Origin: Candidatus Baltobacteraceae bacterium | GTDB lineage: Bacteria > Vulcanimicrobiota > Vulcanimicrobiia > Vulcanimicrobiales > Vulcanimicrobiaceae | DNA length: 64,000 nucleotides | Direction: 5' to 3' | NCBI GenBank assembly: GCA_036488875.1 | Contig: DASXGW010000008.1 | Location: 62,001 to 126,000, forward strand | Notes under the pieces: model-generated | Seen by the model: only the letters and a program-made list of their open reading frames with translations | Database searches by the model: none | Told to the model about the DNA's origin: nothing | In this document: in pieces, positions 17,362 to 25,574 of the stretch | Layout: each line of letters starts with the position of its first letter | How positions within the stretch are numbered: position 1 is the stretch's first letter | Program-made: the position numbers and the translations under genes

Positions 17362-18323
17362 TGCGCGATCGCTAGACTTCCGAGCACGATCGCGACCCAT
17401 AGCACCGCGCCCAGCACGAGCGGCCGAAAACCGGCCGCTTTTATGCGTGAGAGATCCGACGAAAGACCGACGCCGGCCAGGGCGACGACGATGGTGAAGA
17501 GCGCGATCCGTTGTATCGGCGCGTGCCATCCGGCCGGAATCGCGCCGACGCTGTCGAGCGTTGCAGCGACGAGAAACCACAGAATGAACCACGGAATCAC
17601 GGCGCGCCAGGGAACGGGCTTGTCTCCGGCGCGATGCGCGAGCATTCGCCTCCACGCGTAATAGAGAACGACGGGTACGATGAGCAGCGTACGCGTGAGC
17701 TTCACGACCACCGCGGCGTTTCCGGCAGTGTGACCGTACGCGAACGCGGCCGCGACGACGGACGACGTGTCGTTGATCGCCGTACCGGCCCACAGGCCGA
17801 ACGCCCCTTGCGTAAGCTGCAGCGCGTGACCGAGCGCGGGAAACGTCAGGACCGCGACGACGTTAAAGAAGAAAATCGTCGCCAGCGCGTACGCGACGTC
17901 GGAGCGGTCGACGTCGATCACGCTCGATAGCGCCGCGATAGCGGACCCGCCGCAGATGGCCGTGCCGATCGCGAGCAAACGGCGCAAATCGTCGTCGAGC
18001 GCGAGCGCGCGACCCGCAAAGTACGCAATCAGCAGTACCAGAACGAACGTTCCGAGCATCACGGGAAGTGCGGCACGGCCGCCCAAGGCAATTTCCCCGA
18101 GACTCAGCTGCGCGCCGAGCAGCACGATCGACCACTGGAGCACCACCTTGGCGGCAAATCCGGTGCCCGTGCTCCACAACGGCGAGAGCGGCCGGACGGC
18201 GGCGATTGCTACGCCCAAAACGATGGCAAACACCGGCGCGCCGACGAGCGGAACGTACGATCCCAGTATCTCGGCGACGGCCGCAAGTGCGACGCACGCC
18301 AAGAGTCCCGGAAGCAAACGCAC
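17340..18323 (-). CDS. YeiH/UPF0324 family putative sulfate (anion) exporter
   Basis: A polytopic inner-membrane protein of 327 residues with about ten hydrophobic helices, of the UPF0324/YeiH family. Family stretches include WSIVLLGAQLSLGEI, AIGTAICGGSAIAALSSVI and LWAGTAINDTSSVVAAAFAYG. The family is annotated as putative sulfate exporters, by association rather than by direct transport assays. The GTG start at 18323 lies three bases after the cytochrome gene, so this is the last gene of the four-gene operon starting at 20730. In that setting, export of sulfite, sulfate or another sulfur anion is a sensible but unproven role. Confidence 0.87.
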   Translation of the reverse strand: MRLLPGLLACVALAAVAEILGSYVPLVGAPVFAIVLGVAIAAVRPLSPLWSTGTGFAAKVVLQWSIVLLGAQLSLGEIALGGRAALPVMLGTFVLVLLIAYFAGRALALDDDLRRLLAIGTAICGGSAIAALSSVIDVDRSDVAYALATIFFFNVVAVLTFPALGHALQLTQGAFGLWAGTAINDTSSVVAAAFAYGHTAGNAAVVVKLTRTLLIVPVVLYYAWRRMLAHRAGDKPVPWRAVIPWFILWFLVAATLDSVGAIPAGWHAPIQRIALFTIVVALAGVGLSSDLSRIKAAGFRPLVLGAVLWVAIVLGSLAIAHYTNVSM

Positions 18324-18326
18324 GCG

Positions 18327-19121
18327 CTAAAAGTATCGCGCGGGTGTCGGCTCGGGCGCGACTATACGGTCGCCCTGGAAACGCGGCCGCTTGTGACTGA
18401 GCACGAACGCCGACACGTCGTAGGCATCTCCGATCGACAGCGATCCGGGCGCGTTCTGCGGCATATTGTAGTGGACGAATCCGGTCATTCGGTCGAGATG
18501 CGCCATGCCGGCCCCGTTATTGAACGACGTGTCTCCCCACAATGGTGGAAACGCACCGCTCACACCGGCGCCGTTGGCCTGATGGCACGCGACGCATTTT
18601 TGTCCATAGACGTGCGCGCCGTGCGCGACGTTGGGTGCGCCGGGAGGCAACGGCACGATGAAGCGATCGCCCTCGCGCTCCTTAGCCAAATTCGGTATTC
18701 CGCGCGATAGCCACGAAATGTAGGAGACCAGCGCGATCATCTCGCGGCTGGAATAGGCCGGGGGGCGGCCGTTCATACTATAAAGGAAACACTCCGCCAA
18801 CCGGTCCTGCAGCGTGATGACTCGCTTCGATCGCTTGTTCCATTGGGGAAAGCGCGCGTACGCACCGACGAGGCTGCCGCCCTTCGACTTTAAGCCGGCA
18901 TCGATGTGACACGCGGCGCACGACATGTCCGTGCGGACGTAATCTTTCATCAGCACTTGCGTGCGCGTCAGGATGTCGTGCCCGTAGCGAATCGACTCGC
19001 CCACCGGTCCCGGCGGCAGCGCCTTGGGATCGTACGTCGGACGCGAGACTTCAAACGTATTGTTCGAGCCTACGGAGCACGCGGCGAGCGCCAGCGCGAG
19101 TACGAGCGCGAACCGTTTCAC
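18327..19121 (-). CDS. TsdA-like dihaem cytochrome c (thiosulfate dehydrogenase family), lipoprotein
   Basis: A 264-residue exported dihaem cytochrome. A lipobox (LAAC, Cys15) suggests membrane anchoring. Haem motifs are CAACH (68-72) and CVACH (176-180). The N-terminal domain matches thiosulfate dehydrogenase TsdA: HIDAGLKSKGGSLVGAYARFP, LQDRLAECFLYSMNG and MIALVSYISWLSRG. Cys111 stands where TsdA has its axial cysteine haem ligand. TsdA joins two thiosulfates to tetrathionate or does the reverse. GTG 19121 is chosen because the signal peptide begins there and it overlaps the upstream stop (GTGA); the longer open frame is antisense-like. The neighbours (DsrE-like, YeiH) support a sulfur role. 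Confidence 0.85.
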   Translation of the reverse strand: MKRFALVLALALAACSVGSNNTFEVSRPTYDPKALPPGPVGESIRYGHDILTRTQVLMKDYVRTDMSCAACHIDAGLKSKGGSLVGAYARFPQWNKRSKRVITLQDRLAECFLYSMNGRPPAYSSREMIALVSYISWLSRGIPNLAKEREGDRFIVPLPPGAPNVAHGAHVYGQKCVACHQANGAGVSGAFPPLWGDTSFNNGAGMAHLDRMTGFVHYNMPQNAPGSLSIGDAYDVSAFVLSHKRPRFQGDRIVAPEPTPARYF

Positions 19122-19828
19122 AGGATCGGCGTGATGTACGTGTAGTGGTACGTCGCCTGCAAAACGGCGATGGTCGCGACCATCGACGGAACGACGACCG
19201 CGCCGGAAATCAGGTGCGTCAAAATGTCGCCGGCGACTTGCGACGGCGTCATTCCCGCCGGCGCTAAACCTTTCTTGACGATATTGCGCGCCTGTTCTTC
19301 GACGGCCGTGTGACAGGTGAGCACGATGAGTCCGCGCTCCTGCAGCGCCTCGATGGACGTGTCCTGATACATGCCCTTGTCGTCGTCGGGATCGGCATTG
19401 CGATCGGCCGGCGAGTGGCGCTTTACGTAGACGTTCGAGCCGATCGGCGCTCCGGCAGCATCCTTGAGGTCGAACAGCTGCCCGATTTTGTACTTGTCCC
19501 AAACGTAGTCGGTGTACGCGTACGACGCCGACGCGCCGTGCCCGGCCAACGCTACCGCGATGGCGCCGGCCGGATATCCGAAGCCGAACTGCAGGCCGTT
19601 GAAACTGTTTTTGACGTTATTGAGAAGCGCCGGCTTGAACGTAACCGCTTCGTACAGCTGCCGGATTTGCGCGTCACGGCCCACGATCTTCGCGAACGCG
19701 TCCATATCGAAATCGGCCTTACGCTCGACGAAATGGGTACCGCCGGGAATGCCGTGCGATTCCTGGGCGAGGGCCTGACCCGAGGCCGCCGCGACGGCCG
19801 AGGCGGCGAGAAAGGCGCTGCGATTCAT
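19118..19828 (-). CDS. Exported DsrE-like protein
   Basis: A 236-residue protein with a cleavable signal (MNRSAFLAASAVAAASGQALAQ). The C-terminal half has the layout of exported DsrE/DsrF-like proteins: a strand ending in a conserved cysteine (GLIVLTCHTAVEE), then a helix and a final VPSMVATIAVLQATYHYTYI segment resembling the VPAGV...LQ..GY.Y ending of that family. DsrE-type proteins carry sulfur on the cysteine. Overlap with the cytochrome gene and 5-base spacing from the binding-protein gene place it in a sulfur operon. The first 130 residues are less familiar. The family call is inferred from pattern, so moderate confidence. Confidence 0.6.
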   Translation of the reverse strand: MNRSAFLAASAVAAASGQALAQESHGIPGGTHFVERKADFDMDAFAKIVGRDAQIRQLYEAVTFKPALLNNVKNSFNGLQFGFGYPAGAIAVALAGHGASASYAYTDYVWDKYKIGQLFDLKDAAGAPIGSNVYVKRHSPADRNADPDDDKGMYQDTSIEALQERGLIVLTCHTAVEEQARNIVKKGLAPAGMTPSQVAGDILTHLISGAVVVPSMVATIAVLQATYHYTYITPIL

Positions 19829-19833
19829 CAGGG

Positions 19834-20730
19834 TTACTCCTCCTTTGCTGCGCCAAACGGCGAGCCGAATCCATACGAGCGGAAGATGTCACGCGCCTGC
19901 GGACTGTCGAGAAAGCGCACGAACTCCTCAGCCAGCCGCACGTGCGGCGCGCGCGTCGTAACGGCTGCTTGGTACGTTGCGGTAGCGTTGAGCCTCGACG
20001 GGATGGCTATCACTGCGACGGGAGCGCCGATGCGCTCTTGGTGAAGCCCTTCGGTCAACCAAAGCGGACCGGCGTCGACGCGTCCCTGCACGAGCCACAA
20101 CGGCGTCTGGCGATGGTGGATTTGCGTCAGCATCGTCGTGCCGTTGCGAACCTTCGTCACCATCACCGCATCGACGAGACGCGCGCCGCCGGTCTCGTGC
20201 ATCGACAGCTCGATTTGCCGCGCGATGCCTTCGTATGCCGGATTCGGCATGGCGACGCGTACGTCGGATCGTCCCAAGTCCGCCATGCCGGATACGTGCT
20301 TGGGATTGCCGCGACGCACGAGAATCGCAAGCGTGTTGCTGGCGTACGTCGTTGGATCTCGCACGAGCCCGGCGCTGCGGACCTCGGCCATGCGCCGCCG
20401 TCCGGCCATAAAGACGTCGGCCGGCGCGGAGACGCTCAAAGCACCGACTCGCAACGTCCCCGACGCAAGCTGCGCAGCCAATATTCCCGGCGGCAACGTT
20501 TCGTAGAAGACCGGCGCGGCGTCGGGATGGCTGCGCACAAAAGCGTCGACGATCGCGGGCATCGCCATCCATTCGTTGCCACCGACGAACAAAACGAGCT
20601 TTGCATTATGCAGATCGCCGTGCAAGTCCATGACGTCGTCGACGCCCGACGCGCTAAATGACGGCACGGTCGAGGGCTCGGCCGCACAACACACGGCCAG
20701 AGCCAGCCCGGCAATAAGGAAGCGCAGCAC
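19834..20730 (-). CDS. Periplasmic substrate-binding protein (ModA/type 2 binding-protein fold)
   Basis: A 298-residue exported binding protein: signal peptide MLRFLIAGLALAVCCAAEP, then a type 2 periplasmic fold with LVLFVGGNEWMAMPAIVDAF, ADVFMAGRRRMAEV, NTLAILVRRGNPKHVSGMADL and VRVAMPNPAYEGIARQIE, as in molybdate/tungstate/sulfate binding proteins. No permease or ATPase is adjacent. It is the first gene of the operon with the DsrE-like, TsdA-like and YeiH genes, so it may bind a sulfur oxyanion for the cytochrome rather than feed an ABC importer. The GTG start has TACGCT exactly six bases upstream, consistent with a leaderless transcript. Confidence 0.75.
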   Translation of the reverse strand: MLRFLIAGLALAVCCAAEPSTVPSFSASGVDDVMDLHGDLHNAKLVLFVGGNEWMAMPAIVDAFVRSHPDAAPVFYETLPPGILAAQLASGTLRVGALSVSAPADVFMAGRRRMAEVRSAGLVRDPTTYASNTLAILVRRGNPKHVSGMADLGRSDVRVAMPNPAYEGIARQIELSMHETGGARLVDAVMVTKVRNGTTMLTQIHHRQTPLWLVQGRVDAGPLWLTEGLHQERIGAPVAVIAIPSRLNATATYQAAVTTRAPHVRLAEEFVRFLDSPQARDIFRSYGFGSPFGAAKEE

Positions 20731-20744
20731 GCCCCAAGCGTAGG

Positions 20745-21665
20745 ATGCCGGAACGAATAAGTCAAATGATACGTTTGATTCCGAACATGTCGTTTGAAGA
20801 CACGCACGAGACCGATCCGGGCAACGCCACGTCGCTCTCGCTGAACCGAGGCGCTTTCGTCGGCATCGCCGCCGCCGCCGGTTCCGGAATCGCTGCGACG
20901 GCCGTTGCTCGCGCGCAAACCACGCTCGGACAGCCGCATCCGCCGCTCGTCGCCGAAGACGATCCCGCGATTTCGACCGATCGCGTGGAGCTGCGCCGTC
21001 CCGATGCAGTCGTTCCGGCCTACGCCGCGTGGCCCGTGAAGGCGCCGGTGAACGTTCCGTCCGTCGTCGTCATCATGCATATCTGGGGCGTCGACACGTC
21101 GATCCGCGACGTCGTTCGGCGCTTGGGAAAGGCCGGGATCGCCGCCATCGCTCCCGATCTCTACGCGCGCTTCGGCGCGCCCAGCGGTGACGGAAGTACC
21201 GACATCGCTACCTTCCGGCCTTACGCGTCGCAGCTCGACCGCAAGCAGTACGACGGGGACATTCGCGCGGCCGCGTTGTGGCTCTCGACGAAGTTTTCTT
21301 CGACCAAGACCGGCGTGCTGGGATTTTGCATGGGGGGTCACATCGCGTTGATTCAAGCGCTCGACAATGCCGACGTCTTTAGCACCGTATGTCCGTTTTA
21401 CGGATCGCTCAAAGACATCGATCCCGATAAGATTCACATGCCGGTCTGCGGCAGTTACGGCGCGCGCGATACCAGCATCTCGGCCGACGACGTGCGAACG
21501 TTCCGAAGCTTGCTGCACGTTCCCAACGACATTCGCGTCTACAATACGGCCGGTCACGCGTTCTTCGACGACCAGCGCGCGTCGTACGTGGCGGCCGCGG
21601 CGACCGATGCCTGGAAGCGGACCGTCGATTTTCTCCTCGAGCAGCTCGGGAGCAAGAACCGATGA
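20745..21665 (+). CDS. Dienelactone hydrolase family protein, exported
   Basis: A 306-residue alpha/beta hydrolase of the dienelactone hydrolase family. The nucleophile motif is GFCMGGHIA with a catalytic cysteine, the histidine is in YNTAGHAFFDD and the acid lies in SYGARDTSI. A hydrophobic segment after LNRGAF (about residues 36-55, GIAAAAGSGIAATAVARAQ) looks like an export signal, Tat-like but with a single arginine. The start is uncertain: ATG 20745 lies inside a possible -10 box (TAGGAT 20741-20746), so ATG 20766 or 20787 may be the true start. It overlaps rmuC by four bases. Confidence 0.85.
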   Translation: MPERISQMIRLIPNMSFEDTHETDPGNATSLSLNRGAFVGIAAAAGSGIAATAVARAQTTLGQPHPPLVAEDDPAISTDRVELRRPDAVVPAYAAWPVKAPVNVPSVVVIMHIWGVDTSIRDVVRRLGKAGIAAIAPDLYARFGAPSGDGSTDIATFRPYASQLDRKQYDGDIRAAALWLSTKFSSTKTGVLGFCMGGHIALIQALDNADVFSTVCPFYGSLKDIDPDKIHMPVCGSYGARDTSISADDVRTFRSLLHVPNDIRVYNTAGHAFFDDQRASYVAAAATDAWKRTVDFLLEQLGSKNR

Positions 21666-22882
21666 GCGCCGCGATGTTTTGGACCGGCATGGCGTTTCTC
21701 TTCGGCGCGTTTTTGGGAGCCGTCGTGGCGTGGCTGGCGGCTCGCGCCGAAAACGCCGCCCTGCGCGCAACGCTCGCGGAGACGAGGGTCACGGCCGAAC
21801 GCACCGTCGAGGCGCTGCTCGAGCGCGCGAAAAACGAGCTGCGCGACGCGACCGCGCAGCGCGCGAGCGAGCGCGTCGGCGAGCTCGTCGCTCCCGTCGC
21901 GGAACGTTTGGGCGAGTTCGACCGGCTGATTCAAGAGCTCGAAGCGCGCCGGCAGCACGACTCGGGCAGCCTGCGCGAGCAGATCGAGCATCTGCTGGGA
22001 CGTGCCGAGAAGCTCGAGAGCGCGACGACGAATCTGACGACGCAAACGTCGACGCTCGTTACCGCGCTGCGCAATCCGACGTCGCGCGGAAAATGGGGCG
22101 AGATGCAGCTTCGCAACGTCGTCGAGAAGGCGGGCATGCTGCCCTACTGCGACTTTACCGAGCAGCAGACCGTTGCAATCGAAGAAGCGCGCCTGCGCCC
22201 CGACATGACCGTCAATCTTCCCGGCGAGCGCTGCGTTTTCATCGACGCCAAAGCACCCATCGACGCCATGCAGGCGGCGCTCGAAGCGATCGACGACGAC
22301 GCGCGCCGTGCGCTGATCAAGCGGCACGCGCGCGCGCTCCGCGACCACGTCGATTCGCTGGCGCGGCGGCAGTATCAAACGGCGAAGGGATCCGCCGACT
22401 ACGTCGTGATGTTCGTTCCCGGCGAAGCGTTCCTCAGCGCTGCGTGCAATGAAGATCCGGCCCTCATCGAGTACGCGCTCGACAAGGGCGTGCTCGTCTC
22501 GGGGCCGCTTTCGCTCATCAGCCTTCTGCGCACGTTCGCGATGGGCTGGCAAGCGCTGCGCCAAGAAGAGAACGCCAAACGAATCGCGACCATCGGTAAA
22601 GTGCTCTACGAACGCGCTTTGAAGTTCGCCGAGCATCTCGCCGACGTGCGCAAACATCTCGAGAAATCCGTAAACTCGTTCAACGACGCCATCGGCTCCT
22701 ACGAAACGCGACTGCTGTCGCAAGGGCGCAAGCTCAAAGACGAAGCCGCGCTCGCCGGTGACGACCTTCCCGACATTCCGCCGATCGACGTCGTTCCGCG
22801 CAGCGTCAGCGCGCTCGACACCGCGACGACGGCAAAGCGTCTGCCGCGCGCTCAACAACTCTTCGCGGCCAACGATGAATGA
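21662..22882 (+). CDS. rmuC: DNA recombination protein RmuC
   Basis: A 406-residue RmuC homologue: N-terminal membrane helix (MFWTGMAFLFGAFLGAVVAWLAA), a coiled coil to about residue 150, then the nuclease-like RmuC domain with RGKWGEMQLRNVVEKAGM, RPDMTVNLPGERCVFIDAKAP and DYVVMFVPGEAFLSAA. RmuC limits DNA inversions between short repeats and has a restriction-nuclease-like fold. It is translationally coupled to the dienelactone hydrolase upstream (ATGA) and overlaps the PilZ gene downstream by eight bases. Confidence 0.93.
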   Translation: MSAAMFWTGMAFLFGAFLGAVVAWLAARAENAALRATLAETRVTAERTVEALLERAKNELRDATAQRASERVGELVAPVAERLGEFDRLIQELEARRQHDSGSLREQIEHLLGRAEKLESATTNLTTQTSTLVTALRNPTSRGKWGEMQLRNVVEKAGMLPYCDFTEQQTVAIEEARLRPDMTVNLPGERCVFIDAKAPIDAMQAALEAIDDDARRALIKRHARALRDHVDSLARRQYQTAKGSADYVVMFVPGEAFLSAACNEDPALIEYALDKGVLVSGPLSLISLLRTFAMGWQALRQEENAKRIATIGKVLYERALKFAEHLADVRKHLEKSVNSFNDAIGSYETRLLSQGRKLKDEAALAGDDLPDIPPIDVVPRSVSALDTATTAKRLPRAQQLFAANDE

Positions 22883-23570
22883 CGAACCGGTCGTCTCGCT
22901 AGAGTACGAGACGACGGTCAGCGCGCGCGGCATCGCTCCGGCCAACGCAGTGGTCGAGCAGATCGACGGCTCGCAATGCCGGCTGCGGACGGTCGTCTTG
23001 TTCGACGTGGGGGAGACGATCGAGTTTTCGTTGCGTTCGAGCGGCAGGGGCGAAGTGATCGTTCGAGGCACGGTTGCGGCGTACGAAATCAAAGGCCATC
23101 GCTTCGTCTACGCCATGCGATTGGACCGGATGAGCGCAAACGAGATCGCCGCGCTGAGAAAGGTCGTCGACGCGCTGGACGCACTCGACAAACTTGCCGA
23201 TGGAGCCGATCTGGAAACGCCGGCAGCGATAGACGATTTGATGCGAAGCTGCGCGCGCATTCCGGTGGACTTCGACGTCACCTTTCGCACGCCGGCGTCG
23301 GACTTCAAGGCGGCGAAGGCCGTCGACATTTCGCGAACCGGCCTGCTCATGAGCTGCGCCGAGGTGCTCGCACCGGGTTCGCCCATCGAAGTTCGGTTTA
23401 CCATTCCGGGGCGCCGGGCGAGGGAAGTCACGCTCGGAGCGCGCGTCGTAACGCGCCAGGAACCCCACCGAGGCTCGTTTTTGTACGGCTTGGCGCTGAC
23501 CTCCGTCAACGACAAAGAGCGCGGGCTGCTCGACGGCTACGTCAACGGGGCTTCGCAAACGCCACCCTAG
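22875..23570 (+). CDS. PilZ domain protein (c-di-GMP receptor), tandem
   Basis: A 231-residue protein with two PilZ-like halves. The C-terminal half has the complete c-di-GMP binding signature: RxxxR as Arg124-Ser-Cys-Ala-Arg128 and DxSxxG as Asp151-Ile-Ser-Arg-Thr-Gly156. The N-terminal half (residues 5-100) has the beta-barrel pattern but no RxxxR, resembling the YcgR-N/PilZN partner domain. ATG 22875 overlaps the rmuC stop by eight bases. The target process is unknown; the window holds two GGDEF proteins that could supply or remove c-di-GMP. The 3' end overlaps the convergent anti-sigma gene by 29 bases. Confidence 0.85.
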   Translation: MNDEPVVSLEYETTVSARGIAPANAVVEQIDGSQCRLRTVVLFDVGETIEFSLRSSGRGEVIVRGTVAAYEIKGHRFVYAMRLDRMSANEIAALRKVVDALDALDKLADGADLETPAAIDDLMRSCARIPVDFDVTFRTPASDFKAAKAVDISRTGLLMSCAEVLAPGSPIEVRFTIPGRRAREVTLGARVVTRQEPHRGSFLYGLALTSVNDKERGLLDGYVNGASQTPP

Positions 23571-24180
23571 CGTGCGCGAGTTGACGCGTACCGCTCGATA
23601 ACACGACTTCGTCGATCCTCGCGGACAGCGGCACGAACGCCGCGCGCGTCTGCATGGCCGGCGGCAGCGTCGCAACCGTCGCGCGTTTACCGTCTGCCGA
23701 CGTCACTATGGAGAGCGCGCCGGTGCCGGGCGCGGCCAAGACGTAGATCCACTCGCCGGTGCGCGCGTAAATAACCTTGGCCGCCGGTGCGTCAGGTGCG
23801 TCCGCGACGAACGGGGCGTGTTGGAAATGACCGTTCAACAGCGCGGTCATGGCGAGTTGCTGCGGCTCCGGCGTTCGCGCCGAGCGCATCGAACCCAGCC
23901 ACGGGAGCAATCCGAGAACGAATGCCGCCGCAATCGCAGCGGCCCATTTCCACGTTGGTGAAGAAGCGCGCGCGCGGAACGGTCGCAGCGCGCCGGCGGA
24001 CGCGCCTGATGCCCCGCCTTCGATCAGGCGCAGCACGGTAGCCTCGGCCTCCCCGACGCGATGCGCACATTCGCCGCAGACACGAACGTGCCGCTCGAGG
24101 CGCTCGCGCCGGCTTGCATCCAGCTGCCCCAACGCGTAAAGCTCGGCGTCTTCGCCGACGTGAGCGTTGCGTTCAAACAT
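23542..24180 (-). CDS. Zinc-binding anti-sigma factor
   Basis: A 212-residue membrane anti-sigma factor. The cytoplasmic zinc motif is His31-x3-Cys35-x2-Cys38 (HVRVCGECAH). A membrane helix lies near residue 75-95 (WKWAAAIAAAFVLGLLPWLG) and the outer part resembles RskA-type C-terminal domains. ATG 24180 overlaps the end of the sigma-factor gene by eight bases, the usual arrangement for a sigma/anti-sigma pair. It should hold the ECF sigma factor inactive until a signal at the envelope releases it. Confidence 0.88.
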   Translation of the reverse strand: MFERNAHVGEDAELYALGQLDASRRERLERHVRVCGECAHRVGEAEATVLRLIEGGASGASAGALRPFRARASSPTWKWAAAIAAAFVLGLLPWLGSMRSARTPEPQQLAMTALLNGHFQHAPFVADAPDAPAAKVIYARTGEWIYVLAAPGTGALSIVTSADGKRATVATLPPAMQTRAAFVPLSARIDEVVLSSGTRQLAHARVAFAKPR

Positions 24181-24718
24181 GAGTCGATTCCTGGGCGGCA
24201 AAGAACTCGCGCAGACGCCGCAACGCGCCCGACAACCTGCTTTTCACGGTTCCCACCGGCTCGCCGGTTCGTTCGGCGATCTCGAAATGCGTCAAACACT
24301 GATAGTAGGCCATCTGTATCGTTTCGCGCTGCCTTTCCGTAAGCGCGCTCAGCGCCCGCTCGATCGATTCGCGCTCGGCCACGACGTCGCTGTGATCCGG
24401 CGACGGCGCGGCGGGAGCGACGACGCGCGTGAGAATGCGTTCGCGCGTACCGGCGTTGCGCGACCGCGTCAGAGCTTCGTTGCGCGCGCACACGGCAAGA
24501 AACGCCCGCAGCGAACCCCGTTCCGGCGTAAACGTGTGACGGCGCTGCCACAATCGAGCCATGACGTCGTGAACGCAATCTTGGGCGTCGGGCGCGTCGC
24601 GCAGCACGCTCATGGCTGCCGCGTATAACGCGTCGCCGTGGATACGGTACGCGGCCTCGTAGGCCCAGGCTTCACCGCGTGCAAACGCGCGTGCGAGCTC
24701 GTCAGCCGAGGGTGACAT
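24173..24718 (-). CDS. ECF-type RNA polymerase sigma factor
   Basis: A 181-residue sigma-70 family factor with only regions 2 and 4. Region 2 is seen in DALYAAAMSVLRDAPDAQDCVHDVMARLWQRRHTF and region 4 in LTERQRETIQMAYYQCLTHFEIAERTGEPVGTVKSRLSGALRRLREF. It is followed by its anti-sigma factor and preceded (17-base overlap) by a phosphoesterase and a cupredoxin gene in the same operon. The regulon is probably linked to copper or oxidative stress, judging only from the cupredoxin and the nearby peroxiredoxin. Confidence 0.92.
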   Translation of the reverse strand: MSPSADELARAFARGEAWAYEAAYRIHGDALYAAAMSVLRDAPDAQDCVHDVMARLWQRRHTFTPERGSLRAFLAVCARNEALTRSRNAGTRERILTRVVAPAAPSPDHSDVVAERESIERALSALTERQRETIQMAYYQCLTHFEIAERTGEPVGTVKSRLSGALRRLREFFAAQESTHV

Positions 24719-25574
24719 TATTGACGGTAGCAGCCCCTCCGTAAAGCTCCACGGTTCGGTAGCCGACGACGTGCAGCAGCGCGTCGTGCGCGAGGGTAAC
24801 CGGACCCGGTGCGGCGGCCGTTCCCGGCGCCGGCTGCGGATACGCCGTCGCGTTGGCGGTCGCGAAGCGAATGTTCCCTTCCTGGTGTTCGATGACTTGG
24901 TGGATGTGTCCGTTGAGCACGGTCACGGCGTCGAAGCGCGACAGGAGCGCGAGCGCTTTGGTCCCGTCTTGCGTCGTCCAACCCCATTTCGCATAGAGCG
25001 CATAGAGCGGAACGTGAGCGAAGACGACGACCGGGCGCGACGACGGCAACGGCCGCAAGTCGCTTTCCAGCCACGCAATCTGCGCGCTCCCGAGCTCGCC
25101 CATCTTTTCGAAATCGAACACGTTGACGAGCGCGACGTAGTGTACGCCGCCTGCGTCCCACGAAAACCATCCGCTCGTTCCCGATTTCGGTGGAAACGCG
25201 GTATTGAACGCTTGGGCGCTCCCAAGTACGTCGTGTTCGCCGGGAATAACGATCGTGGGCGCTTTGAGTCCCCCGAGGATCTGCTTGGCCGTGTCGAACT
25301 GCTCGGGCTTCGACAAGTGCGTCACGTCGCCGGTATGGATCACAAAATCCGGCACGCGCGGCAATGCGTTGATGCGCGCGATGGTTGCTTCCAAGGTGGC
25401 CGCAACGTCGGGATTCGCCGGTTGATGAAATCCGATGTGGCTGTCGCTGATCTGCACGAAAAACGGACCGTCGGGCGCGCCCTCAGCGGCGCGCACGATG
25501 CCGCCGGCGGTTAATGCGTAGGCGATGCCGGCACCGGTCCAGCCGACGTGGCCGAGAAAATCGCCGCGCTTCAT
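24702..25574 (-). CDS. Calcineurin-like metallophosphoesterase, exported
   Basis: A 290-residue exported phosphoesterase. Metal-binding motifs are in order: DSH (QISDSHIGFH), GD (HTGDVTH), GEHD replacing the usual GNHD, an FAHVPL histidine and GHIH near residue 221. The Asn to Glu change in GNHD removes a usual metal/phosphate ligand and may alter activity. The N terminus (MKRGDFLGHVGWTGAGIAYALTAGG) is a hydrophobic export-type segment. The stop overlaps the sigma-factor gene by 17 bases and the start overlaps the cupredoxin stop (ATGA). Substrate unknown. Confidence 0.85.
   Translation of the reverse strand: MKRGDFLGHVGWTGAGIAYALTAGGIVRAAEGAPDGPFFVQISDSHIGFHQPANPDVAATLEATIARINALPRVPDFVIHTGDVTHLSKPEQFDTAKQILGGLKAPTIVIPGEHDVLGSAQAFNTAFPPKSGTSGWFSWDAGGVHYVALVNVFDFEKMGELGSAQIAWLESDLRPLPSSRPVVVFAHVPLYALYAKWGWTTQDGTKALALLSRFDAVTVLNGHIHQVIEHQEGNIRFATANATAYPQPAPGTAAAPGPVTLAHDALLHVVGYRTVELYGGAATVNNVTLG

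Noticed and set aside
18877-18889. A 13-base match to the end of the REP-like repeat (AGTCGAAGGGCGG on the minus strand) inside the TsdA-like gene
   Set aside because: The other repeat end and the central palindrome are missing, and the codons encode part of a conserved TsdA-type segment, so chance or coding constraint is the simpler reading.
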